A DNA stretch of 64,000 nt from Mucilaginibacter rubeus. Lineage in GTDB: Bacteria > Bacteroidota > Bacteroidia > Sphingobacteriales > Sphingobacteriaceae. Both the position numbers and the translations under genes were made by a program. The number at the start of each line of letters is the position of its first letter. Position 1 is the stretch's first letter. The notes under the pieces were generated by a model that had not been told where the DNA came from, ran no database searches, and saw only the letters and a list, made by a program, of their open reading frames with translations. The stretch covers positions 2,480,001-2,544,000 of the forward strand of contig NZ_CP043450.1 of assembly GCF_003286415.2 (NCBI RefSeq). The letters are read 5' to 3'. This document shows, in pieces, positions 1-9,730 of this stretch.

Positions 1-59
1 TGTAAGGGGCAAATTACACATCATATAGGCAAGTTGGAAGTAATAAGCCTAAACAATCC

Positions 60-71
60 ACGCAAACGTTT
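60..71. promoter_or_regulatory. LacI-type operator-like site (left copy)
   Basis: The 12-mer ACGCAAACGTTT with an imperfectly palindromic context (CGCAAACGTTTTCG). The same 12-mer occurs at 55104-55115 and, inverted, at 55298-55309, both upstream of the ECF sigma gene. Alternating CAAACG/CGTTTG halves around a central CG are typical of LacI-family operators. It lies beyond the 3' end of the symporter gene, so if functional it more likely serves a gene left of the window. The sequence identity is seen; the operator role is inferred. Confidence 0.4.
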
Positions 72-100
72 TCGTTCAACGTTAAAACACATTTATTATA

Positions 101-139
101 ATAAAAAAAAGGCGACAGGTACTAAACCCATCGCCTTTT
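101..139 (-). terminator. Rho-independent terminator of the xylose operon
   Basis: AAAAGGCGA (107-115) pairs with TCGCCTTTT (131-139). Read on the minus strand, the stem is followed by a run of eight T. It lies 23 bases past the symporter stop codon, where the xylB-xylA-symporter transcript should end. Confidence 0.75.
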
Positions 140-161
140 ATAGCTATTGGTAAAATTTATG

Positions 162-1868
162 CTACCAGAAAATAGAGTACAATGCTACTACGATACCTGT
201 TACAATTAGTGCACCGGCTAAAAATCCTCTTGAGGTTTTAAACATCGAACTTTCAATTTCAAGACCATTTGTAGTAACGCCCCTGGCCTGATCAATTTTG
301 GATATAATGTACATACCGATAACGCAGATGATAAATACAAAGCCCATACGATCAAGGAAAGGGATTTCATAAAGCTGGGTTACCTTATCATCCTGTAGTG
401 CCAACTTTGAAAAGCCATATGGAGAAAGGAAGCTCAGATCAATAAACCTTGGGCAAAGTTTAAAGAAACATGAGAAGATGAAACCACCAACGGTTGCAAA
501 TAAAGCCGCGTTTGATGTAGCCTTTTTCCAGAAGAAACCAAGAATGAACATGGCAAAAATACCCGGAGATACAAAGCCTGTATATTCCTGAATGTACTGG
601 AAGCCTTGTTTACCTTCGCCCATTAAGGCTTTACCGATAAGCTCAGATAACAGGATACCTAATAATAAGGCTACAAGAACAGAGATCTTACCCAGGTTAA
701 CCAGTTTCTTATCGGTAGCTTCAGGGTTGATAGCTTTTTTGTAAATATCTAACGTAAAGATAGTAGCGATACTGTTTGCTTTACCTGCTAACGAGGCTAC
801 AATTGCGGCAGTTAACGCGGCAAATGAAAGACCTTTTAAGCCGGTAGGCAATAAGTTTAACAACGATGGATATGCTTTGTTAGGATCCAATACACCCGAT
901 GAACTCGCCATTTCCTGGTGGAACATACCTTTTTGATATAACAGGTAAGCTGCAATACCCGGCAACACCACAATAACAGGCATCAGCAATTTAAGGAATG
1001 CAGCAAACAAGATACCACCGCGGGCGGTTTTTAGGTTTGCACCTAAAGCCCTTTGGGTGATGTACTGGTTACAGCCCCAATAGTTAAGGTTGGTGATCCA
1101 CATACCACCTATCAATACTGATAAGCCAGGCAGGTCCATATAGTTTGGATTATCCTTTTTGAAGATCATATGGAAGTGGTCAGTAGCTTCGCTGTGCAGA
1201 ATTTTGAAACCGTTCAGTAAGCCTGTGGTACCTTCTTTTTCGCTTAACAACGTAAGTGCGAGATAAGATGCCATTAAACCACCCAGTATAAGTACAGCTA
1301 CCTGAATAACGTCGGTATATCCAATAACCTTCATACCTCCCAGCGTAATAACCGCCGAGAATATAGCAAGCAACCAGATACACAGGTGTATATCCAAACC
1401 GGAGATACCACTGATGGCCAAGGCGCCAAGGTAAAGGATTGACATTAAATTAACCACAATGTACAGCAGCAGCCAAAAGATAGCCATGATCATGGCTACT
1501 GTTCCGTTGTACCGCTGGTGCAGGAACTGTGGCATGGTAAAGATCTTATTTTTAAGATATACCGGGATAAAGAAAACCGCCACAATGATAAGGGTAATAG
1601 CAGCCATCCACTCGTAAGTAGATATAGCTAAGCCCATTTTAAACGCAGACCCACTTGTACCTATAAATTGTTCGGCAGAGATATTTGAAGCGATTAACGA
1701 TGCTCCGATGGCCCACCAGGTTAACGACCCTTCGGCCAAAAAATAGTCTTTTGAAGTGGCATCGGCGTTGTGTTTACGCTTATACACCCACCAGCCATAG
1801 CTGGCAACAATTATAAAGTAGATAAAGAAAACAGCATAATCGCCATTCGAGAGGGTTTTGAGGTTCAT
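162..1868 (-). CDS. Sodium/solute symporter (SSS family), probable xylose transporter
   Basis: A 568-residue inner-membrane protein of the sodium:solute symporter family (SGLT-like), with about 14 hydrophobic segments spread over the whole length and a conserved N-terminal stretch around residues 45-75 (AEGSLTWWAIGASLIASNIS) that is characteristic of the family. It would couple sodium entry to uptake of a sugar. It is the last gene of a minus-strand run after xylulokinase and xylose isomerase, 48 bases behind xylA, so xylose is the most likely substrate. Substrate is inferred from position; SSS sequences alone do not separate xylose from glucose or galactose. A terminator follows at once. Confidence 0.88.
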   Translation of the reverse strand: MNLKTLSNGDYAVFFIYFIIVASYGWWVYKRKHNADATSKDYFLAEGSLTWWAIGASLIASNISAEQFIGTSGSAFKMGLAISTYEWMAAITLIIVAVFFIPVYLKNKIFTMPQFLHQRYNGTVAMIMAIFWLLLYIVVNLMSILYLGALAISGISGLDIHLCIWLLAIFSAVITLGGMKVIGYTDVIQVAVLILGGLMASYLALTLLSEKEGTTGLLNGFKILHSEATDHFHMIFKKDNPNYMDLPGLSVLIGGMWITNLNYWGCNQYITQRALGANLKTARGGILFAAFLKLLMPVIVVLPGIAAYLLYQKGMFHQEMASSSGVLDPNKAYPSLLNLLPTGLKGLSFAALTAAIVASLAGKANSIATIFTLDIYKKAINPEATDKKLVNLGKISVLVALLLGILLSELIGKALMGEGKQGFQYIQEYTGFVSPGIFAMFILGFFWKKATSNAALFATVGGFIFSCFFKLCPRFIDLSFLSPYGFSKLALQDDKVTQLYEIPFLDRMGFVFIICVIGMYIISKIDQARGVTTNGLEIESSMFKTSRGFLAGALIVTGIVVALYSIFW

Positions 1869-1916
1869 TGTTTTGGTTTGTCTTTGGGTTTAATATGTAT
1901 GATTGACAATTATAAA

Positions 1917-3245
1917 CTATATATATCGATTTATCAAATTTTCGATGTATTCTTGTTTACCGCTTGTCACTTTTGGTTCGCCGTTAGCTATCGCATAGTT
2001 ACGCAAATCTTCCAAAGAAACCTTACCCGCTTCAAAATCTTTTCCTGTACCTGAATCAAATGAGGCATACCTTTCGGTACGTAATTTTTTGTATTCTGAT
2101 TTTTGCAGGATATTGTCGGCCGTTACCAATGCCCTTGCAAAAAGGTCCATACCACCAATATGGGCATAGAACAAGTCTGCCGGATCGGTTGAGTTACGAC
2201 GGATCTTGGCATCGAAGTTAATACCACCACCCTGGAAACCGCCAGCCTCAAGGATGATCAGCATACATTCCGTGATCTCATTGATGTCGTTCGGGAACTG
2301 ATCGGTATCCCAGCCGTTTTGCGAATCTCCACGATTAGCATCAATCGAACCTAATAAACCTGAGTCAGCAGCAACCTGCAATTCGTGCTGGAAAGTATGG
2401 CCGGCCAAAGTAGCATGGTTAACCTCAAGGTTCAATTTAAAATCATTGATGAGATCGTATTTCTGTAAAAAGCCCAATACTGTGGCCGCATCATAGTCAT
2501 ACTGATGTTTTGTTGGCTCACATGGTTTTGGCTCGATAAAGAAAGTGCCCTTAAAGCCTTGTTTGCGGGCATAATCTTTAGCGGTATGTAAAAACTTAGC
2601 TAAATGCTCCTGCTCGCGTTTCATGTTGGTGTTAAGCAGGCTCATATAACCTTCGCGGCCACCCCAGAACACATAGTTTTCACCACCCAGGGCAATTGTA
2701 GCGTCAAGCGCTGCTTTTACCTGTGCACCTGCATGGGCCAATACATGAAAGTCAGGATTGGTTGAAGCACCGTTCATATAGCGTTTGTGGCTGAACAGGT
2801 TTGCAGTGCCCCAAAGCAGTTTTACACCGCTGGCAGCCTGTTTTTGTTTAGCATATTCAACCAAAGCCTGTAAACGACGGTCGTTTTCAGCAACATCGTT
2901 ACCATAGTCAACCACGTCAACATCGTGGAAACAGTAATATGGCAGGTTCATTTTGGTAAGAAACTCAAACGCAGCGTCCATTTTATCTTTAGCGCGCTCA
3001 ACGGCATCCGCTTTTTCATCCCATGGGAAAACATGCGTAGCGCCGCCAAACGGATCGGCACCGGTACCGCAGAACGAATGCCAGTAAGCTCCTGCAAAAC
3101 GCAAATGATCTTTCATGGTTTTACCGGCTACTACCCTATTCGCATCATACCAGCGAAACGCCAGCGGGTTATCTGATTCAAGGCCTTCAAATTTTACCTG
3201 GCCAATTTCTTTGAAAAATTCCTTTTCGCCTGTTACTATGCTCAT
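1917..3245 (-). CDS. xylA: Xylose isomerase (class II)
   Basis: Cytoplasmic enzyme converting D-xylose to D-xylulose. At 442 residues it fits the longer class II isomerases. Visible signatures are the catalytic histidine/aspartate in YCFHDVD (His107, Asp110), the metal and substrate residues in [10 protein letters not shown] (Glu238, Lys240), the metal-binding [12 protein letters not shown] segment, and [17 protein letters not shown] near residue 315. The start at 3245 gives the normal class II N-terminus. It lies between xylulokinase (94 bases upstream) and the symporter (48 bases downstream) on the same strand, so the three are very probably one operon. Confidence 0.97.
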   Translation of the reverse strand: MSIVTGEKEFFKEIGQVKFEGLESDNPLAFRWYDANRVVAGKTMKDHLRFAGAYWHSFCGTGADPFGGATHVFPWDEKADAVERAKDKMDAAFEFLTKMNLPYYCFHDVDVVDYGNDVAENDRRLQALVEYAKQKQAASGVKLLWGTANLFSHKRYMNGASTNPDFHVLAHAGAQVKAALDATIALGGENYVFWGGREGYMSLLNTNMKREQEHLAKFLHTAKDYARKQGFKGTFFIEPKPCEPTKHQYDYDAATVLGFLQKYDLINDFKLNLEVNHATLAGHTFQHELQVAADSGLLGSIDANRGDSQNGWDTDQFPNDINEITECMLIILEAGGFQGGGINFDAKIRRNSTDPADLFYAHIGGMDLFARALVTADNILQKSEYKKLRTERYASFDSGTGKDFEAGKVSLEDLRNYAIANGEPKVTSGKQEYIENLINRYI

Positions 3246-3329
3246 ATTGTTTTAATTATTGAATTATCGGATTAGTGAATTATTGATTTTCTTGTTGAAT
3301 TATTAATTGGTTTTTATAAAAAGCTTTGT

Positions 3330-3354
3330 GCCTTCGGCCTTAAGCTTTCAGCCT
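3330..3354 (-). repeat. GGCTTAAGGC-type micro-repeat overlapping the xylB stop codon
   Basis: On the minus strand, AGGCTGAAAGCTTAAGGCCG and the following AAGGC make up a purine-rich run in which the xylB stop TAA lies. The 13-mer GCTTAAGGCCGAA recurs at 12827-12858, and a related motif sits inside prmC at 36528-36557. The last residues of XylB and its stop codon are thus part of a dispersed short repeat. Confidence 0.45.
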
Positions 3355-4818
3355 AAGATCAAGCAAAGTTTTCCACTCCTGGTAAATAGGTTCAAACTGA
3401 TCTGTTGTTGGTTCTACCAGTTTAATAGCTTTGATATTGCTGAATGCTTCAGATGGCGATTTGAAAATGCCTGCGCCGATTCCTGCTCCTAAGGCCGCGC
3501 CAACGCTGCCGTCATTATTATAAAGCTCGACGGGTACGCCCGTAGCATTTACAAATGTTTGTGTAAACAGATCGCTCAGGAAGAGATTGCTTTTACCTGC
3601 GCGGATCACAGTTGGGTTCATGCCATTCCCCCGCATAATATCAAAACCGTAACGGAATGACGAGGCTATACCCTCCTGCACAGCCCTGAAAATATGGGCA
3701 GGTGTATGCAGGTTAAGATCGATGTTTTGGAAATGTGCGCCTACCTGCTTGTTGTTTAACATGCGCTCGGCACCGTTGCCAAAAGGAAGCACCTGTAAGC
3801 CATCGGCACCTAATGGGGCTTTTTCGGCTTCGGCATTCATTTGATTGTAGCTATAGCCTGTACCGAATGTGTTTTTTACCCAACGGTACAAACTGCCGGT
3901 GCCATTTATGCACAGCAATACGCCAAGCCTCTTTTGTTCGTTGGTATAGTTAACGTGAGCGAAAGTATTGATGCGGGATTGCTGATCGTAAACCAATTGA
4001 TCATTTACCCCATAAATAACACCAGAGGTGCCTGCGGTAGCCGCTACTTCGCCGGGATTAAGGACATTTAGTGATAACGCGTTGTTAGGCTGATCGCCTG
4101 ATTTATAAGTAACCGGGATACCCGCCTTTAAGTTCAGTTTTTCGGCAACCGATGCCTGCAATGTTCCGTGCGATGAAAACACAGGATTGATAACGGGGAA
4201 TAAATTCTCATCAAAACCAAAGTAGTTAATGATTTCTTTAGAGATGCCGTTGGTTTTGAAATCGAAAAATACCCCCTCAGAAAGTGCTGATACCGATGTG
4301 GTGATCTCGCCGGTAAGTTTCATGGCGATATAATCGCCGGGTAGCATGATTTTGTCAATTTTATTATAGATCTCTGGTTCGTTTTCTTTTACCCAGGCCA
4401 GTTTTGAGGCCGTGAAGTTACCGGGCGAATTGAGCAGATGAGATAGGCAGTGTTCTTCGCCAATTGTGGCAAATGCCTTATCGCCTATTTCAACAGCGCG
4501 GCTATCGCACCAAATGATACTATCGCGCAATACGTTTTGATCTTTATCAACAAGCACAAGGCCGTGCATTTGATATGCTATGCCTATTGCAGCAATATCC
4601 TTTGAATTATAACCACCTTTGGCATGGCAGCGCTCAAGTGCCTTTTGTGCCTGTTGCCACCACATGGACGGCGATTGCTCGGCCCAGCCGGCATGCAATG
4701 CTTTTATTGGTGACTCCTCATCGGGATATTGCGCAGACGCAACTGTGTTTTGTGTAGCAGCGTCCACAACACTTACTTTTACCGACGAAGTACCTATATC
4801 AATCCCTAATAATAGCAT
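3340..4818 (-). CDS. xylB: Xylulokinase (FGGY kinase family)
   Basis: Cytoplasmic ATP-dependent kinase phosphorylating D-xylulose to xylulose 5-phosphate for the pentose phosphate pathway. It has 492 residues, normal for the family. It shows the N-terminal phosphate-binding GIDIGTSSVKVSV (residues 5-17), the substrate-site MHGL (84-87), the catalytic aspartate in GDQPNN (Asp242) and the C-terminal nucleotide-site segment NNDGSVGAALGAG near residue 440. First gene of the minus-strand xyl operon; the LacI-type regulator starts divergently 131 bases away, with a perfect 12-bp palindrome in between. Confidence 0.96.
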   Translation of the reverse strand: MLLLGIDIGTSSVKVSVVDAATQNTVASAQYPDEESPIKALHAGWAEQSPSMWWQQAQKALERCHAKGGYNSKDIAAIGIAYQMHGLVLVDKDQNVLRDSIIWCDSRAVEIGDKAFATIGEEHCLSHLLNSPGNFTASKLAWVKENEPEIYNKIDKIMLPGDYIAMKLTGEITTSVSALSEGVFFDFKTNGISKEIINYFGFDENLFPVINPVFSSHGTLQASVAEKLNLKAGIPVTYKSGDQPNNALSLNVLNPGEVAATAGTSGVIYGVNDQLVYDQQSRINTFAHVNYTNEQKRLGVLLCINGTGSLYRWVKNTFGTGYSYNQMNAEAEKAPLGADGLQVLPFGNGAERMLNNKQVGAHFQNIDLNLHTPAHIFRAVQEGIASSFRYGFDIMRGNGMNPTVIRAGKSNLFLSDLFTQTFVNATGVPVELYNNDGSVGAALGAGIGAGIFKSPSEAFSNIKAIKLVEPTTDQFEPIYQEWKTLLDLRLKA

Positions 4819-4905
4819 AGCCTATTCAGATTTTTGTGTGATTTTTTGGTTGTATTTATTAATTGGTAACTTAACGCAACGAAAATAAATAAATAAATAA
4901 AAATT

Positions 4906-4917
4906 GCAATCGATTGC
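4906..4917. promoter_or_regulatory. Palindromic operator GCAATCGATTGC between xylB and its regulator
   Basis: A perfect 12-bp palindrome with a central CG, the usual form of a LacI-family operator. It lies in the 130-bp divergent spacer, 88 bases upstream of xylB and 32 bases before the regulator ATG. One site here could control both directions. Binding by the adjacent LacI-type protein is inferred. Confidence 0.6.
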
Positions 4918-4948
4918 GTAAAATATTTTTTCCAAATTGCACTCACCA

Positions 4949-5980
4949 ATGAAGAAAGTAAAACGCACAACCATTTATGACATTGCCGCCAAGCTCGGCA
5001 TAACTGCATCCTCGGTATCAAGGGCGCTGAACAACAGCAGCCAGGTAAATGAAAAGACCCGCGAGCTGATCATTAAAACCGCCGACGAGCTCAATTATAA
5101 ACGTAATACGCTTGCCTCCAATCTGCGAAAGGGGCATTCAAAAACCATTGGCGTTGTGGTACCCCGCATCAACCAGAACTTTTTCGCCAATGTAATAGCC
5201 GGGATTGAGGAAACAACCTATCAAAAAGGCTATAACCTGATCATTTGCCAATCAGGCGAGGTACATGATAAGGAAATTCAATGCGTAAACACCCTTATTA
5301 ATCAGCATGTGGATTGTATCGTGATCTCTGTATCGGCCGATAGTTATGATTATCAGCATCTGCAGAATGTGCTCGACCACGGCATACAACTGATCCAGTT
5401 TGACCGTGTTGCCGAAGAGCTGGAAACCCTTAAAGTGATCAACGACAATGAGCAGGCTTCGTACGAGGCGGTATCACACCTGATAGAAAATGGCTACAAG
5501 CGTATTGCTCTGCTTGAAGGCCCACAAAACCTGAACATCTTCCGCCAGCGAAAAACTGGTTATCTGCGGGCGTTGGAAACCCACAAGGTTGCCGTTATTG
5601 ATGAATTGGTAGTAGAAAACGCCTGGACAAAAGAACTCGGTGCCGAAGCCACACGCAAACTGCTTAACCTCCCCCAGCCTCCTGATGCGATATTCGCTTC
5701 CACTTCGGATTTTTCAGCACTGGGCGTTTTGGAAGTAGCTAATGCGATGGATATCAAAGTTCCTTCGGAGCTGGGTATTTGCGGTTACTCCAATGAAGCG
5801 TTTACAGAGATCACCAGTCCGTCTATAACCTCTATAGATCAGTTTAGTGTATATATGGGCAAAACCATCGGTAACCTGTTTTTTCAGGAGAATGCCAATA
5901 CTGAGGTTTCAGTTAAACCTAAGATTATCAGCATAAAACCAGAATTGATCATCAGGGGATCTACAGCGAAGAAGGGATAG
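4949..5980 (+). CDS. LacI-family transcriptional regulator of the xylose operon
   Basis: A cytoplasmic one-component repressor/activator. The N-terminal helix-turn-helix (TIYDIAAKLGITASSVSRAL, residues 6-25) is followed by a hinge and a periplasmic-binding-protein-like sugar sensor domain to the end. ATG at 4949 is preferred over an in-frame TTG at 4937 because it gives MKKVKRTT directly before the HTH; length is then 343 residues. It is divergent from xylBA-symporter, so a xylose-responsive XylR role is likely. It is LacI-type, not the ROK-type XylR of Firmicutes. The effector is inferred from neighbours only. Confidence 0.92.
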   Translation: MKKVKRTTIYDIAAKLGITASSVSRALNNSSQVNEKTRELIIKTADELNYKRNTLASNLRKGHSKTIGVVVPRINQNFFANVIAGIEETTYQKGYNLIICQSGEVHDKEIQCVNTLINQHVDCIVISVSADSYDYQHLQNVLDHGIQLIQFDRVAEELETLKVINDNEQASYEAVSHLIENGYKRIALLEGPQNLNIFRQRKTGYLRALETHKVAVIDELVVENAWTKELGAEATRKLLNLPQPPDAIFASTSDFSALGVLEVANAMDIKVPSELGICGYSNEAFTEITSPSITSIDQFSVYMGKTIGNLFFQENANTEVSVKPKIISIKPELIIRGSTAKKG

Positions 5981-6006
5981 TTCTTTTCCGTTCTTTCTTA
6001 ACAATC

Positions 6007-6094
6007 GTCATTGCGGGGCACGAAGCAATCCCAAACTTACAGAGAGACTTACTTGGTCACTTTGTAACCTGTGAGTTGTGTTCCGCGCAATGAC
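6007..6094. repeat. REP-like inverted repeat, copy 1
   Basis: An 88-bp unit with ends GTCATTGCG and CGCAATGAC, containing GGCACGAAGCAATCCC next to the left end. It shares this end structure with units at 9731-9825 and 11249-11343. It lies between the LacI gene and cydA. The right arm is more diverged than in copy 2. Confidence 0.7.
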
Positions 6095-6232
6095 ATTTTT
6101 TTACTAAATAATCCCCATTAATCCAATTTCTTTGGATTGGTATTTTCATTTTAAATTCAATATCGATAAGCATTTAGTTACATATTTGTTACATTAAGCT
6201 TTAATTTCAGCCATTATTTAATTATAATACGT

Positions 6233-7549
6233 ATGGATGATTTTTTAGCGGCCAGATCCCAAATGGCCTTATCGTTAGGGTTTCATATCATATATTCCTG
6301 TATCGGTATGGTGATGCCTGTTTTTATGGCTATATCCCACTTTAAATGGATAAAAACGCAGGATCCCGTCTATAAAAATATTACTGTTGCCTGGAGCAAG
6401 GGCGTGGCTATATTTTTCGCGACCGGCGCCGTATCCGGCACGATGCTTTCATTTGAACTCGGGTTGCTTTGGCCTGGTTTTATGAAGCATGCCGGGCCTA
6501 TCTTCGGGATGCCATTCTCCCTTGAAGGAGTAGCCTTTTTTATTGAGGCAATAGCGCTGGGCTTGTTCCTGTATGGCTGGAACCGACTAAACAACTGGGT
6601 ACATTGGACAGCCGGGATCATCGTAGGTGTAAGTGGTGTCGCATCGGGCATCTTAGTAGTAGCTGCCAATTCATGGATGAACAGCCCCTCCGGTTTCGAC
6701 TTTGTGAACGGGCAATATATTAATATTGATCCTGTAAAAGCCATGTTCAACAAGGCTTGGTTTTCAGAATCGCTGCATATGATCATAGCGGCTTTTTCAG
6801 CTACGGGTTTTGCTGTGGCTGGCATTCATGCGCTCATGATCTACCGCAAACAGAATGTGCTTTTCCATACCAAGGCTTTTAAAATCGCTATCATTTTTGG
6901 CGCTGCTGCTGCCATTTTACAACCGTTCAGTGGCGACCTGTCGGCTAAAAACGCAGCTAAACGGCAACCTGCAAAACTGGCCGCAATGGAAGCTTATTTT
7001 CATACCCAGGAATATGCACCGCTCGTTATAGGTGGTATACCAGATACAGCGGCAAAAAAAGTTAATTACGGCATAGAAATCCCGGGCTTGTTAAGCTTTT
7101 TGGTCCATGATAATTTCAAAACGCCTGTAAATGGTTTGGATAAAATTCCGGTGAAAAATCAGCCCCCGGTAGCTGTTACCCATTACGCTTTTCAAATTAT
7201 GGTAGGTATAGGTGTTTTGATGATGCTGATAGGGATCATCTACTTTTATGAGCTCTGGAAGAAGAAAGATCTGCTTTCTAAATCCTGGTTCCTGAAAACG
7301 TTCATCTGGGCAACCCCGCTTGGTTTTATCGCTCTTGAAGCCGGTTGGACGGTGACCGAAGTTGGTCGCCAGCCCTGGATCATACAGGGTGTTATGCGAA
7401 CCAGCGAAGCGGTTACACCTATGCCTGGAATCCAGTATTCGTTTTACCTGTTCAGCTTTATTTATTTTACGCTGAGCGTGGCTGTTATATTTTTATTAAA
7501 AAGGCAGATCCAGATGGTGCCAGAATTGTATGACCGTAAAACCGCCTGA
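6233..7549 (+). CDS. cydA: Cytochrome bd ubiquinol oxidase subunit I
   Basis: Membrane subunit of the bd-type terminal oxidase, which oxidises quinol and reduces oxygen to water with high affinity. At 438 residues it is the short form, with a short Q-loop, compared with about 520 in E. coli. Visible landmarks: His18 (heme b595 ligand), the glutamate-rich GTMLSFELGLLWPGF segment, the SESLHM histidine for heme b558, and the conserved GRQPW motif followed by QGVMRT near residue 380. Many hydrophobic helices. cydB begins 2 bases after the stop, so the two are co-transcribed. No small CydX-like ORF was recognised. Confidence 0.95.
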   Translation: MDDFLAARSQMALSLGFHIIYSCIGMVMPVFMAISHFKWIKTQDPVYKNITVAWSKGVAIFFATGAVSGTMLSFELGLLWPGFMKHAGPIFGMPFSLEGVAFFIEAIALGLFLYGWNRLNNWVHWTAGIIVGVSGVASGILVVAANSWMNSPSGFDFVNGQYINIDPVKAMFNKAWFSESLHMIIAAFSATGFAVAGIHALMIYRKQNVLFHTKAFKIAIIFGAAAAILQPFSGDLSAKNAAKRQPAKLAAMEAYFHTQEYAPLVIGGIPDTAAKKVNYGIEIPGLLSFLVHDNFKTPVNGLDKIPVKNQPPVAVTHYAFQIMVGIGVLMMLIGIIYFYELWKKKDLLSKSWFLKTFIWATPLGFIALEAGWTVTEVGRQPWIIQGVMRTSEAVTPMPGIQYSFYLFSFIYFTLSVAVIFLLKRQIQMVPELYDRKTA

Positions 7550-7551
7550 CC

Positions 7552-8562
7552 ATGATGCTTTATATTGTAATCCTTTTCCTGTTCGCGGCCATTACCCTTT
7601 ACTTTTTATTGGGCGGGGCTGATTTCGGCGCGGGTATAATTGAGCTTTTTACATCAACTGACAATAAACACCGTACCCGTAAAATCATGTACCAGGCCAT
7701 CGGCCCTATTTGGGAGGCCAATCACATGTGGCTTATTATTACCGTGGTGGTGCTGTTTGTGGGTTTTCCTGTAATTTATAGCGAAATGTGTATTTACCTG
7801 CACATTCCTTTGTTAATCATGCTGCTTGGTGTAATAGCCCGAGGTACCGCATTTTCGTTCCGGAATTATGATGCTGTTAAGGACGAAAAAACACAGGCAT
7901 TTTATACGCACATATTTGTTTATTCAAGCTTTGTTACCCCTTTATTTTTAGGCATTATTGCAGGGAGTGCGCTATCCGGACAGATTGATCCTAAAGCTAC
8001 AGATTTTGCCCATGCTTACATTTTTAGCTGGTTTAATTGGTTTTCGGTATCAGTTGGCTTCTTTACGGTTGCACTTTGCGGCTTCCTTGCTGCTATTTAT
8101 ATAGTTGGTGAAACGGAAGATATAGACGAAATTAAGCGTTACATCCGTAAAGCGAAAATTATGAACATTGCTGCTGTGATTTGCGGCGCGCTGGTATTCT
8201 TAGCTTCTCATTTCGAGCGTGTTCATCTGGCCAACTGGATTTTTGGCAACCCGGTAAGTTTAGTTGCGGTAATAGCAGCAACTATTTCATTGGTAGTGCT
8301 TTATCTGATCATATCGCATCGGAAAAACAGGCAATGGATCAGGGTGTTGGCTGCATTCCAGGTTTGTATGATCCTGATATCGGTTGGTTTCTCGCGCTTC
8401 CCAAGGTTTGTTATTTTTAAAGATGGCAGTTCGATGTCGTTGCTTACAGAGCATGCTAACAGCAATAGTATTGATGATCTGGGGATTGGCCTGCTGGTTG
8501 GTAGTTTGTTTATATTGCCGGCTCTGGGGTATTTATATTATGCGTTTAAGAAGAAGGCTTAA
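7552..8562 (+). CDS. cydB: Cytochrome bd ubiquinol oxidase subunit II
   Basis: The second membrane subunit of the bd oxidase, 336 residues, about nine hydrophobic segments. Family landmarks are GGADFGAGI (residues 21-29) and GPIWEANHMWLI (about 51-62). It follows cydA after 2 bases. The transcript probably ends at the inverted repeat at 8567-8618. No cydCD assembly exporter genes lie nearby in the window. Confidence 0.95.
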   Translation: MMLYIVILFLFAAITLYFLLGGADFGAGIIELFTSTDNKHRTRKIMYQAIGPIWEANHMWLIITVVVLFVGFPVIYSEMCIYLHIPLLIMLLGVIARGTAFSFRNYDAVKDEKTQAFYTHIFVYSSFVTPLFLGIIAGSALSGQIDPKATDFAHAYIFSWFNWFSVSVGFFTVALCGFLAAIYIVGETEDIDEIKRYIRKAKIMNIAAVICGALVFLASHFERVHLANWIFGNPVSLVAVIAATISLVVLYLIISHRKNRQWIRVLAAFQVCMILISVGFSRFPRFVIFKDGSSMSLLTEHANSNSIDDLGIGLLVGSLFILPALGYLYYAFKKKA

Positions 8563-8566
8563 CCAT

Positions 8567-8618
8567 GATTTACTTGATTTCAGGATTTCATGATGTTATA
8601 CCTTAAATCAAGTGAATC
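8567..8618. repeat. Inverted repeat downstream of cydB
   Basis: GATTTACTTGATTT (8567-8580) and AAATCAAGTGAATC (8605-8618) pair at 13 of 14 positions. More AATCA-type units (GAAATCAGGAGAATCAGGG) follow up to about 8640. It starts 4 bases after the cydB stop and could end the cydAB transcript. It resembles the AATCA-rich intergenic repeats common in this group (from memory). Confidence 0.5.
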
Positions 8619-8645
8619 GTGAAATCAGGAGAATCAGGGTTCTGA

Positions 8646-8678
8646 TTGATAAAGATGTGCTGTCAAATATTACATTTG
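8646..8678 (+). promoter_or_regulatory. Bacteroidota-type promoter immediately before the GntR gene
   Basis: TTG at 8646-8648 and TACATTTG at 8671-8678 (matches TAnnTTTG exactly), spaced 22 bases. The -7 element ends only 4 bases before the GTG start at 8683, so the transcript would start at or next to the start codon. Confidence 0.55.
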
Positions 8679-8682
8679 TGTT

Positions 8683-9711
8683 GTGAAGAATTATTTAAAG
8701 ATCTTATCAATAGACGAGTATTCGATTACGCCTAAGTACCTGCAACTATCTAATGCCATTATCAGGGCTATTGAAAGCGGGCAGATTGTGAAGGATGATA
8801 TGCTTCCGTCTATCAATGATTTGAGTTATGCGCTGGATACTTCACGCAATACTATTGAACGTGTTTACAAGGAATTGAAAGAGAAAGGAATTGTAAGCTC
8901 AGTACCTGGTAAAGGGTTTTTTATATCGAATACCGATTTTCAGAAGCCGCTTAAAATATTTCTGCTATTCAATAAGCTTAGTGCGCACAAGAAAATCATC
9001 TATGATGCCTTTGTTGCTACTATAGGCGAACAGGCAGCCATAGATTTTTATATCTACAATAACGATTTCTATTTTTTCAAAAAGATCATTACCGAAAGTA
9101 TCCAGAGTGACTATGCCAAATACATCGTTATTCCGCATTTCCTGGATAATGAAACCAAAGCCCATGAGATCATTAACACTATCCCTAAGGATAAATTGAT
9201 CTTACTGGATAACATGGTGCCTGGAGTAAGCGGCAAATTCGCGGCTATTTATGAAAACTTTGCTACAGATGTTTACGAGGCACTGAAAAGCATGCTGGAA
9301 AGCCTGAGCAAATACCATACGCTCAAACTTATCTTCCCCGGTAAAACCTATCATTCTAAAGAGATCATGAAAGGTTTCCTGAATTTTTGTCGACAATACG
9401 CTTTTGAATATGATATAGTTGAAACGCTATCCACCGAGTCTATTCAGAAAAACACGGTATACATCAGTCTTACAGAAGACGACCTCGTTGAACTCATCAA
9501 AAAGATCCTCGCCTCCGATTTAAAAGTAGCCAAGGATGTAGGTGTGATCTCTTACAACGAAACCGCACTTAAGGAAATTATTCTTGATGGTATCACCACC
9601 ATTTCAACCGATTTTAAATTGATGGGCAGCAAAGCGGCCGAGTTTGCGCTGAACAATTGCCATGAGCATTTTGCTGTGCCGTTTACGGTGAGGTTAAGGA
9701 GCTCGTTGTAA
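8683..9711 (+). CDS. GntR-family regulator with a LacI-like sensor domain
   Basis: 342 residues. The N-terminal winged helix (about residues 10-78; PSINDLSYALDTSRNTIERV is the recognition region) is of GntR type. The remainder has the length and pattern of a periplasmic-binding-protein-like effector domain, as in other Bacteroidota GntR/LacI hybrids for carbohydrate genes. GTG at 8683 is the first possible start after an in-frame stop at 8650-8652; a promoter element lies 4 bases before it. It converges on the DUF1080/Gfo-Idh pair, which makes those two its likely targets, but no operator was seen. Confidence 0.88.
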   Translation: MKNYLKILSIDEYSITPKYLQLSNAIIRAIESGQIVKDDMLPSINDLSYALDTSRNTIERVYKELKEKGIVSSVPGKGFFISNTDFQKPLKIFLLFNKLSAHKKIIYDAFVATIGEQAAIDFYIYNNDFYFFKKIITESIQSDYAKYIVIPHFLDNETKAHEIINTIPKDKLILLDNMVPGVSGKFAAIYENFATDVYEALKSMLESLSKYHTLKLIFPGKTYHSKEIMKGFLNFCRQYAFEYDIVETLSTESIQKNTVYISLTEDDLVELIKKILASDLKVAKDVGVISYNETALKEIILDGITTISTDFKLMGSKAAEFALNNCHEHFAVPFTVRLRSSL

Positions 9712-9730
9712 GCGCCCTATTAATGAAAAA

